Shown piece by piece: positions 45,934-55,418 of a stretch of 64,000 nucleotides of DNA. Source of the stretch: Aurifilum marmelostoma (taxonomy: Eukaryota; Ascomycota; Sordariomycetes; Diaporthales; Cryphonectriaceae); NCBI GenBank assembly GCA_027559495.1, contig JAMXSV010000026.1, positions 558,001-622,000 on the forward strand. Reading direction: 5' to 3'. The translations under genes and the position numbers were made by a program. The notes beneath the pieces are model-generated. The model worked only from the letters and a program-made list of their open reading frames with translations, had not been told where the DNA came from and did not search any database. Every line of letters begins with the position of its first letter. Position 1 is the first letter of the stretch.

Positions 45934-47094
45934 GATAGCTGGCTTTTTGTTATTTGTCTCGAGAGAGGCGTGGTGATATCGTTGCAGCATAGGAGGACAA
46001 AAAAAGGGAGTTCAGGGAAACAAGGCCAAAAAAAGAAATCAAATAAAAAAAGACGAAAAAAACCGTGAAAAGGGACCACCCACAGCTGGCAAATCATAAT
46101 CGGCAATAGTCTAGGAATTGCCATGGGCCGCCACGCAGAAATCATGGATTGAATTCCCGATAATAACAATAACACGTCAGAGACTAATGGAAATGGCCGT
46201 GGAACTTCACTGGTCCTCACTCAGGACAAGAGGAAAGGGCATGAGGAACTAACGTCGCATACATTACAACATAATGCATATGGGGCCAGATACAGCACGA
46301 ATAGGAGCTGCAGACGGCACCGAGCCGCTACTATTACGGCTGACCATTCCTGCACGATGTGGTTACATAGACATTGAGCATCTGTGAATCCTGTGCTGTG
46401 ACGTCGAACGAGCAAAATTCCAGAACAGGGCGAGGGGAGGGATATGGCCAGTGATGACTATTAAGTACTTGGGAGAACCACTACACGGCCACATGCTAGA
46501 GTCAAATTGGAGACCGGAAAAAAATGTTTCAGAAGCCGCCAGGACAGACGACCAGAATTCCATTGGCGCACGCCAGCTCCGGCGCACGAAGAGAAAATAG
46601 TCTAAGAATCTAGATGTACCGCCTTGCGAGCTTCTGTCTCCATCATTTGGTTGTATAGAATAAGATAACCCATCAGTCAAGTCCCAAAGGAGAAGACCAT
46701 GCCCAACAGATCCAAAATTTTCAGAAAATCGCAAGAGACTAGCCCGCGGCACAACCGTTCCCACACGGTCGTCACCATGCAGTACTAAGAAACGGGGAGA
46801 GAGGCTCCCGCGAGAGAGGAAGAGAAAATCGGTGATGGAAGTTTTGTGACTCGATGAGAGACTGTGTAAGAGCTAGGAGTGGTGTCTGAATGCCGCAGCC
46901 ATCGAGATAGGTAGGCCCGGTGCTCATCGAGTGTAGGTAAATTGTCGGCTCTTGTTGCGTGGCTCTGCTAAGAGGAAGAGTTGTCGAGGACCATGTCTCG
47001 ATGATAAAGTTCCTACCATCGAGAGGTTGCTATTGCCAGCCCTCCACCCCAGCTGCAGAGCTGCAAAGAGGCAGCCCGAGAAGGGTTGACCTCT
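45934..47094. other. Pheromone gene 3' region and HeLo-like gene 5' flank
   Basis: Fungal lipopeptide pheromone genes often have long untranslated regions, so much of this may be transcribed with the 47095-47166 gene on the minus strand. A 133-codon minus-strand frame (46363-46764) lies here with no family resemblance. Confidence 0.4.
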
Positions 47095-47166
47095 TTACAT
47101 GACAACGCAGTAGGAGTAGCCGTTGACTCCCATGGAGGAGTTGGAGGTCTGGGTGTTGGCAGGCAT
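47095..47166 (-). CDS. a-factor-like lipopeptide mating pheromone precursor
   Basis: A 23-residue precursor: it starts MPANTQTSNSS and ends NGYSYCVVM followed by TAA. CVVM is a CaaX box; Met in the last position directs farnesylation. After removal of VVM and carboxymethylation, a short peptide ending YSYC would be exported and sensed by the Ste3-type receptor of the opposite mating type. The N-terminal MP, the Thr/Ser/Asn-rich leader and a GY-C-VVM end are the pattern of lipopeptide pheromones in Neurospora and Cryphonectria, as I recall them; the resemblance to the latter is striking but unverified. A TATA box lies 128 bases upstream. There are no introns. It is the shortest gene in the window and lies in otherwise empty DNA between the HeLo-like gene and cyanase. 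Confidence 0.88.
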   Translation of the reverse strand: MPANTQTSNSSMGVNGYSYCVVM

Positions 47167-47293
47167 TTTGATTGTGGGTTGAAAGCGTAAAGCTTAATGA
47201 TTGTGGTTTTGAAATGAATGTTTTTTGGAGGGTTTTGAGATGTGGATGAGGAGAGACGGAAAGCAGATTGTAGAAGCAGTGGGAGGACGAGGA

Positions 47294-47301
47294 TATTTAT
47301 A
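47294..47301 (-). promoter_or_regulatory. TATA box of the pheromone gene
   Basis: TATAAATA on the minus strand, 128 bases upstream of the pheromone ATG and the best TATA match I found near it. Transcription would start about 30 bases closer to the ATG, leaving a leader of roughly 100 bases, suitable for a strongly expressed short mRNA. Confidence 0.6.
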
Positions 47302-48030
47302 CTCGAGAACGTCCTATGGCGCTCTACGATGACTTCTTCTTTCTTCCCTGGAGTTCCATATGACCATCTCCCTCACAGATCATGCCTGAGGCTAAGGGTC
47401 AACCTTTGCCTATCCAACCTCACGCCTTTCGAGGTCTTTGGTACTATCTCACATTTCGTTGTTCGCAAGAACAAAACCCGTTGATCCATCTTCCAAATCT
47501 ATGGGGCGTTTACAGAATGCTTCATATTGTTGTCTACATATTGTGAGGCTGGCTGAAAAAGAAGTCTTTCAGGTTCCAAGGTTGATACCCTGATGAACAT
47601 AGAAGACACTGTAGCGTTAGGAGCGGTAAGCCGCACCATCTCACCGTATGGTGTCTTGTTTAGGAAGTGATCACCAAAGAAGAGGCGCAGTGAGAACTCT
47701 AGTGTATGGTGGTTGGTATTGTGATTTGATCTGGCCCGGGTTTGTTGATATTGTGCCTTGACATTGTCTCTCACGGCCCTGGAGGTCAAAGGCTGGAAGA
47801 ATACTAGCGACAACAATGCGCGACTGTGCCAAACGAAATGATCCTCAGAGCGATGCAGTATGCATGCTATTAGACCTAGGTCTATCGTTTGTACGTATTT
47901 CTAGAAAGTTCAATGCAGATCCTTTTTCTCATCTCGAGCTGATTATGATTGGCTTGCGACGGAATAAGTCTACGGCTCTCGTTTCCAGCTGAGCGCCCGT
48001 GTTTCGTGCCCTAGCCCTTACAAAGGACAT
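47302..48030. other. Intergenic, pheromone upstream region and cyanase 3' flank
   Basis: No supported gene. It should hold the regulatory sites of the pheromone gene. I could not identify a confident HMG-box (MAT) or Ste12 site by eye. Confidence 0.4.
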
Positions 48031-48789
48031 CTAGAAGCGCTTGAATGGCAACCTGATCCATTTCGTAAGTAGCTGGACACTGACATTTCCCCAAGAACGA
48101 TCACAGAAAAGCAACATATGGACACCAAGGACTCTAGAGCAACTCACCACTTTCCCCTCAGGGTGATCACAACCCACGACGAGCCGTCCTGATCAACCTC
48201 CTTGTCGACCTTGGTGGAGAAGCTGATGGCACTCATGATGCCGTCACCAAACTTCTCATTCAGAATCGCCTTATACGCATAGCCGTAGTTCTGGACAATC
48301 TCGTATAGGCGGTAGATGAGCGGCTCGACGGGGGGCATGGGCCCAGAACGGCCGCGATCGGGGAACCCCATGAGCTGGGGCGCCAGGATCTCCTTCTGCA
48401 GGCCCAGCAGGTCGCTGAGCTTCTCTACGTCGGCGGCCGAGGCCTGCGCCTGGCCGTAGAAGAGGGCAGCCACTGCGACCTCATCGCGGCCTAGGTGCTC
48501 GCCGATCTCTGCGAAGGTAAGGTTGGCATGGGTCTTGGCCGCGAAGAGCTGTTCAAAGGAAGGTCAGAAGGGGTCGGCTCATGGAGAAGGGGGGCTGGGC
48601 TGTTCCGCAATGTTTTTTTTGTAATTACTCACAGCTTGCGAGTGCGCAGGCAGGCGGTCGACGATGGAGCTCTATGCACAAGTGAGTAGTGGCCTCGTCA
48701 GCAACGCTGTGGTCGTATTCCGTAGTGTTCCTCAGTCTGAGGAGGAATCTTCCTCTTACATCGAGCGAGGCGAGTTGTTTTTGAGCCAT
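48031..48789 (-). CDS. cyn1: Cyanate hydratase (cyanase)
   Basis: Converts cyanate plus bicarbonate to carbamate and CO2; carbamate then decays to ammonia, detoxifying cyanate and supplying nitrogen. Four exons on the minus strand: 48789-48760, 48671-48633, 48548-48148 and 48052-48031, giving 163 residues, the usual length. The last exon encodes only the conserved end LPFKRF; without it the protein would stop early at GKW. The N-terminal helical DNA-binding-like domain (LTFAEIGEHLGRDEVAVAAL) is followed by the catalytic C-terminal domain. Catalytic Arg103, Glu106 (YRLYEIVQ) and Ser129 (GIMSAISF) are all present. The enzyme works as a decamer of dimers in the cytosol. The first, second and fourth exons are just 30, 39 and 22 nt, so automated prediction easily truncates it. 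The gene looks intact. Confidence 0.95.
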
Positions 48790-50528
48790 TTTTTGTGCGT
48801 TGAACTTATGCGCGAGGTTCGGCCGAATGGATCTAGATTACCTGTTGAGGTCGGATCTGGTGGTTGGTCACTCAACTTGCGAATTTAAAAAGAATTGAGA
48901 CTAGCTCTGGACAGTTGCTTCTGTTTCGGTCTTTCGCGAGTTGGTAGGAAGAAAGTCGTCTTGGAATTAAATAGTCGCAACAGAACAGGCTCGCTCCTCG
49001 TCTTGACTGCACACTCGAGACGTCATCCAAGCATCAACGAGCTGCCACCGTGACGGGGCTGATTCGGATATCTTTGGAGCCCACCCCCCTCTCTCCCCAC
49101 AACAAAAGGGTCCCCGCCGAGGTCTGTCAGGTTCTACACCATATATTTACTCCGCACTTTGCGGAGTTTTTCCGGCAAGCTCTCTGCTTGGCATGCTTGG
49201 CTTGTGTGCCTCGGGCAGACCCACTTCACCGAAGGCCGCCGTCTGGAGGAGAATAAAACAACTAGGGTGGTTCTTTTTCTCTTGTTATTGCTTTACTACC
49301 ATGAAAGTCATCCATGTGTTCAATTCCCATGAGGCTGTATTGATTACATATAATGCATGTATAGTGCCTACTGCACTTAATTGCTTTGTCCCGTCATACT
49401 TAATCTTGCTCAAGCATTTAATCATTTGGCCGTACATACGGTCACAGCAGCCTACAGAATTCAGGTGTGAATAAGAAAGAGGAAACAAAAAAAAAAAAAA
49501 GGAAATAGAAGAAGCGTGGGCGCGCAGATCTGCGCTGCTTGTTGACGATGAGCATTTGCCAGGTCTGTCATGACTGAGTCCCGAGCACCTCATAACCTCG
49601 TTGACACTCTGTCCATCCTCATGAGTCCTTTCCCTTCGAGCCCACTCGCCCTAGGCGACCGCTAATTAAAAGCAGTAATTGAGGGCTGGGGGAAGAGAGC
49701 TATACCTTTGCGAGGATAGCATCCCTGATCCCCCACGGGCGCCATTATTAAATACTCATGTAATAGTATACTGTAAGTCTGGTTTGTGCTGGCCAAGCAC
49801 AAGGTGAAAAGTGAACGAGGAACATCTCTCGTCCACCACGACTTGCGCTCTGAGATCACGAGATTTGTTGGTGCCAGCGCAGAATGCGGTCCGCCTTGGA
49901 TTTGGCCGGTCTCCCGACGGCCACATGTTGTCCTTCAGGAAGCATGTCTCATCATTTATTGGTATCACTCATTTCTCATAAGTCTAGGCCACCTTAAGGG
50001 CGCGGCAGGATAGACGTGGTCCTCGCCATCCGCCTTTCTCCCTTCTAGGGCCCTTGACGGTTCTAGCTGCCTGCCCCATACCCGACTCCAGGCGAAGCAA
50101 ACCAAGGCTGAAGAAAGAAAGAACAAGTATCCAAAAACCAAAAGAACCCCAATCAAAAAAAAAAAAAAAAGAAAAAGAAAAAGAAAAAGAAAAAAACCCC
50201 GGAATAAGCTTTCCTTCAAGCATCAGTAAACCTTCCGATTGCCAGGCCATCCCGTCTCGATCGCGCTGTGCCGAAGCCAGTTCCGGGGAAGCTGCCGTAC
50301 GGATTCGTCTTTAAGTGAACCCTCCCGTCCCATGACTAGTACCAAGTCGGATACATCCAGCCCAGAGGTGCATTCTCCTGCGAAAACAGTGAAACGTTCA
50401 CATCCTGCACGTTCACCGATGTAACAAGCCCGCCTACCACGCGCACCGCGCGCATGGCCTCGGGACCTTAGTGATTTCTAGGGTCTATCGAGTCGTGGCT
50501 CCTCTTCTGTTTTCTGCCTCCCTCACAC
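48790..50528. other. Intergenic, no supported gene
   Basis: Cyanase promoter region, then DNA with a poly-A run near 49487 and an A/G purine tract near 50155-50197. No family-like ORF on either strand. Confidence 0.5.
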
Positions 50529-51897
50529 TCAGTACCGCCATTCCCTCTTGGCAGCGCCCTTGAGGTCGTCCGCGTTCAGCATGTCCACCCCTTCCTTCAC
50601 CAGCAGATCCCAGATGCGATTCCTGGCGCTCACAGGCCACGCCGGCAGGTCCCAATAGCGCACCTTGAGCCCCCTCTCGTGCGCCGCCCTAACCTGCTCT
50701 CGGATGCGCTCTATCTGCTCTGCGCCCAGGCTCCCTAGCCACGGGCTGCCGATGCTTGCGCGGAACGACACGCTCGCATAGTATGAGTTCGTCACGTCGT
50801 AGTGGTGGTCGTCATCTGCACCATCGTTGAAGGACGACCGAGGGTAGGCGAGCCTGGCCAGCGGCGCGTCGAAGAAGTAGTCGCGGTATGTCTCGTTGGC
50901 GACGAGGTCGGCAAAGGGCGTGTTGCCCGTGCCGACAACAGTGACGGGACGCGTATGGACGGTGCCATTGGCAAAGTAGGTCAGCCAGTCGCGCTGGCGG
51001 AGGGGCTCGAGCTGCTCGACAACCTTAGCCCACGTGGAAGGACCTGATGTCTTGACGTCTACGAGGAGGATGAGGGTCTGATCTGGGTCCGTGTCGAACA
51101 CGCCGCGGCAGTTGTCGGTATAGAACTCGGTCTTTGGGTTCTGGAGCTCCAGGACATCGACGAGAGGTTGTATGTACAGGGACTGAAAGGTTCTGCCTGG
51201 CTGCAGTGCCGCTTCTTGGTGGCCAATATAGAGCGTGTCGCTGCGCCCTGGCTCATCAAAAAGCCACACATCTGCCTCGACGCCTGTACACCCATGCCCA
51301 AGCGCTGTGAACAGAGGCACCTTGCGCCAGTAATCGTTGTGAGAATGGACAGGTTTTGGTATCACGTCCTGCAGAAAGTTCGTTGGGTACCACAGCCTGC
51401 CATCCGTGTCGGTACCGTTTCTATCCCACATATAGAGTGCTGGATCATCGGTATCTTCCTCTTCCAAGTGTCGTACCCTGGTCATGTGGAGGAGGATGTC
51501 CAGTGCCAGGAGTATCGCTCTGTGCCACACATCAGCTCTGGAATCAGGGATCAGCTCGCTTATTCGCAACCAAGACTCACATGACTGCCGTACTGCATAT
51601 TATAAGAAACAATATCCACCGTCTCCTCCCCGGACGGTGTGAGTATGGATCGTCCTCGTCAATCTCGTCGTCCACGCTTGTACCGTCTTTGCCCTTTTCA
51701 TGCAGCAAAAGTAACGAGTGCTCATCGTCACTTGTTATTATGAGCGTTTCATCACTCTGCCAGCTCGTCGTCCTTTGGTGCAAGCCGAGGGGTCTGTTGA
51801 ACCTTTTTAGATTAGGGTATGGAGGTGGTGTAATGGCGTCCACGGCAGCGCTTTGTCGTTCTTGTGATGTTCCTGTCCGCATTATTATAGGGTCCAT
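50529..51897 (-). CDS. AIM6-like protein, PLC-like phosphodiesterase fold
   Basis: Resembles altered inheritance of mitochondria protein 6, a fungal family of unknown reaction with the TIM-barrel fold of phosphatidylinositol/glycerophosphodiester phosphodiesterases. Exon 1 is 51897-51581, exon 2 is 51537-50529, separated by a 43-nt intron with GTGAGT donor; 441 residues. The start chosen is MDPIIM; ATG 51945 would add 16. After an acidic cytosolic region, a basic-flanked helix (RRRWILFLIICSTAVI, about 91-106) anchors the protein as type II. The barrel starts PVHSHNDYW (His170/172, Asn173, Asp174), then GVEADVWL (Glu193, Asp195) and IGHQEAAL (His212), the expected metal and acid-base positions. 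NGT and NET sequons fit a luminal location. The substrate is unknown. Confidence 0.85.
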
Positions 51898-53565
51898 GAT
51901 GAGTGTCGATGAGTAGTTCAACGGGTGAAAACAGCCAGCAGCCATCCTCGGTCACAAGGGGAGAGGGAAAGGGGGAGGGACAATATATGAGCAGTCGAGA
52001 AGAGTGACGAGACCATCACTGGTGACTAAGTAAGGCGGGAAGCTCCTTATTGAAGGTCTAGGGACCCTGAATATCGGGAGAAAGCGTCACACTAGGGCGA
52101 GAATTCAAGGCCAGAAGGGGGTAAGTAGGCCTGGGCTTCTCACAGCCTTCACTAAGAATCCCAGAATCGAAGGCCGAAGGCCACTAGAAGTTAGGGTTCT
52201 TCTGAAGAAGGAGGTCTTTCCGGCGAGGCTGTTCAGGGAGAAGCGGCGGAAGAGGACGTTGCCGACTTTAGCAGGGACTCGAGGGTCCAAGTAAAGATGT
52301 GGGATGAAGGAGGAGAGTGAACTAGGGGCAGTCCTGTACATCGAGAGAAGGTGCCATACCTGCCCGACCACGGAATATATGATGTTGGGTACGACAGTCC
52401 CGTGGTCAGTCTCCATCATGAATGAAACCGTAGACGGTAGTAGGCTGGGTTGGCGACCATGGCAGCACAGTACAGCGCCAACGCAGTAATTGCCAACCAG
52501 CGTTTTGGACACGCCCCATCCTCAGTTCCAACAATGCTCTTCCCGACCAACAAGCCGGTCCAGTCCCAGGCCGGAGGAGGAGCACCTGGTATATCCCCCC
52601 CAGCCCCTTGCCTGGGTCCCGGGTCACGAACCAAGGCCATCATGATTCGGTTTGTTCTCCACAGAAGAAGCCATAAGCGCTGGAACGTGACCTCGACTCC
52701 ATATTGCTACTACAAGGGTAGTATGGGGTAGCCCAGATGCTGGATATCACAGACGCCATGTGGCTGCTGCACTAGAGCGGGTTGGTCGTCTTGATCATCC
52801 TTGTGCGCTCTGGACCCGGGGACAAAGACTTGTGGTACCTCTTGGTACCACGCCCACCTACCCGGTAGGCATATTGTTGGCATCGGCTCTTGTCGGCGCT
52901 GCCATGCATGCTCCTTGTTGGCTCGTTGTCTTGTATTACCCCCTCCCCCAGCGCATAGTGATGAAGAAGAGGTTTGTTTGGGTGAATGAGGTGGCAGGAT
53001 CTCGGGGTCTGCCCCAGAAAGAGGTTGGTGCCCTGTGGAAAAGGTCAAGCTTCTGCCATCTGGAAATGAGGCCAAACAGACCGCCAGCATCACACACGTT
53101 TCATGGCCGCCTCTTTGCCAGACCCGCCAAACAGAGGTGCCAAGCCACTAACGGCACCTACCGATGGACCTCTACTATAGTGCAATGGTAAATCGCTCAA
53201 CTGGCTCGAGGCCCAGGCCCTCTGTACGCAGCCTAGTACATGGCGACAAGCTACTGTTTTAGCGGTTTGCACTGGTACCGAGCCAGGGTTACATTTACGG
53301 TAGTGTGTCTGTGGAGGGGAGATCGCTGCCCTTGCCCCTGTGCAGCGATAAGATAAGCACCAAAAAATCTCTCCAATGACTGCGCATCCATGCCACACGA
53401 GGTGTTTGCACTGTCGACTAATTGGCTTCTCCTGCATTACTTGCCTGGGTTAGACAACGACAAAACTCTTTCCCATGCTTTCTCAACATTGACGAAGGGC
53501 TCTTTTCTCTCGCCTACTCCTGGTCACAACCTCGCGCATCGTCGGCGGGGTCATCTGGGTTCATC
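51898..53565. other. Intergenic, no supported gene
   Basis: Several short ORFs on both strands (for example 52105-52512 minus, 52760-53191 plus), none recognisable. It probably holds the divergent promoters of the AIM6-like gene and the basic nuclear-type gene. Confidence 0.5.
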
Positions 53566-54780
53566 ATGCCTCACAAGCACACGCGCAGAGATAAGGACGA
53601 GTCCATGTGGGTAACCCTCTGCCATCCCCTCTCCTCCCCTTGCCTCCTCACCTGGTCCATCGAGAGGGAGTCCGTTTGCGGCATACCACGACTGCACTAT
53701 CTTCCAGATGTTTGACTGCTTGCTTGGCGACCTATGTTTGCGTGCCATGGGATGAGACCACCCCCTGTGCACCAGCTAACATGACACGACAGATACGACT
53801 TACCACCGACGCAAATCGCCAGGCCCTTACCCGTCGTCGCACCCAAGCTAGCGAGACAGTCGCAGACGAAAAAGGGCGGAAAGAAAAATGGAGGTGGGAA
53901 TAACAACAAGTCCACCCAGCCTGCTCAGCAGCAGACCCAGGGCGTGAAGCGCAAGCGAGGCGCCGAGAAGAAGGATGATGCTCCGCGGGCGTTCAAGAGG
54001 TTGATGGCGCTCAAGGAGGGCAAGAAGGTCAGGGATGGGCTCGACAATGGACAGAGGGCCAGCAGCAAGAAAAACAATAAGAAGCAGCGTCAGGCTGCAG
54101 CAGCTGGGGGTTCCGACGAGGCCAAGGCGGTCAGCGACACCAAGAAGGAGCTTCCCACCATTCAGCCCGGCGAGCGCATGTCTGATTTTGCCGCTCGTGT
54201 CGACGCCGCTCTGCCGGTTATGGGACTCGTCAAGAAATCGACCAGTGGCAAGGACCCTCTCGGTCTGAAGGTGCATCGGACGAGAAAAGAAAGGCAGATG
54301 CACAAGTTGTATGATGAGTGGAGGAGGGAAGAGGCAGTGATACAAGCACAGAGACGAGAAGAGCTGGAGGACGCCGAGGAGCGAGAGATGGAGGAAGATG
54401 GAGCAGGCGTCAAGTGGCGTTTGGATATGGAGGCCGATGCCGCCGCTGGAAAGAAGAAGGGAAAGAAGCCAAAGTCGAGCAAGTCGGTGTGGGACGTTGA
54501 CGACGGGGACAATACCGACCCGTGGGCGGTGCTCAAGAAGAAGAGAGGGGAGGCCAAGGTTGGTCTGCACGATGTCGCCAAGGCACCGCCTGTGTTCAAG
54601 ACCGTGCCGAAGCAGGTGTTCAAGGTAGGCGGTGCTGCGGTCGATGTCGGTACCATTCCCAAGTCCGCGGGCAGTCTAAAGAGGAGGGAGGAGCTGCAGA
54701 GCGTCAGGGAGGAGGTCCTCGCCAACTATAGAAGAATGATGGAGGGAAAGCGGGCCCGGCTGGAGACGAGTGATGCATAG
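53566..54780 (+). CDS. Conserved fungal basic, Lys/Arg-rich protein, probably nuclear
   Basis: Exon 1 (53566-53606) encodes MPHKHTRRDKDES. A 186-nt intron leads to exon 2 (53793-54780), joined in phase 2 as S-I-YDLPPTQIARPLPV; 342 residues. It has a QTKKGGKKNGGG and VKRKRGAEKK basic stretch (nuclear or nucleolar targeting), APRAFKRLMALKEGKK, an ERMSDFAARVDAALPVMGLV helix, and a predicted coiled coil (RTRKERQMHKLYDEWRREEA to about EEREMEED). A DDGDNTDPWAVLKKKRGEAKVGLHDVA segment and SLKRREELQSVREEVLANYR follow near the end. I recall uncharacterised fungal relatives with the same order of motifs. A ribosome-assembly-type role is only a guess from the composition. The alternative start inside exon 2 (53944) would lose the conserved N-terminus. 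Confidence 0.75.
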
Positions 54781-55418
54781 ACGGAACCAGAGCAGGTCGT
54801 CCCAGAGGCAGACTATCAAAGATACCCTTCAAACCCTCTCGCCATGTTGTCTCCCTTGAGTTATGACTAAGTTGGACGCATTGCCTGCGGTTGTACCTTG
54901 TTCCCAGATTAGTCTCTCTGAACGCATTATCATCCTTTTCTTCTTCTCTTCTTCTTCCGCTCCTTCTACTTCTGTTTCTTCGTAGATGCTCAGAGAAATG
55001 ACACAGAAGAAAAGAAAGATTAAACAGGTCTGAACTCCGTTACTGTGACACCTCTGATACTCCCTGAAATCCCTTAGTGTCTCTGTGAGCATCCGGTTCA
55101 GTACTGATGCCAGGCAGTCATAGTAGCAAGCGCTCGGGCCCACCGCGCCCCTAGAACCCTAACCCTTTACTCCGCCATCCCTTGCTGTCATAGAGGCACT
55201 TTGGGCAGTGCACCCCTAGTCCAGACCCTTTTTTTTTTTTTGTTTCCCTCACTGAGCCATTCACTGGCCTCGGCGACTCAGTGGGAAAACCAGGAGTTCC
55301 CACCTCGCCTCACCCACCCAAATCATCAAAAATCTCGAGGTCCTGGATTCGAACCACCACGACTCAACCATATCGATCGGTTTGCTTGTCGCTATGAACA
55401 TAAGAAATCATTGTCAAC
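54781..55418. other. Intergenic, no supported gene
   Basis: 3' flank of the basic-protein gene, with CT-rich and AG-rich runs, and the promoter of the TFIIIC gene with a T run near 55232. Two adjacent CCCTAA-like units near 55151-55162 are too few to mean a telomere. Confidence 0.5.

Noticed and set aside
46363..46764. 133-codon minus-strand ORF
   Set aside because: Lies in the probable 3' region of the pheromone transcript. No recognisable feature supports translation.
48144..48473. Cyanase as a 109-residue single-exon protein
   Set aside because: It would lack the N-terminal domain and the conserved C-terminal end; the four-exon model restores both with correct phase.
55151..55162. Telomere-like CCCTAA units
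   Set aside because: Only two units occur, in ordinary gene-flanking DNA, too few for a telomere or an interstitial telomere array.
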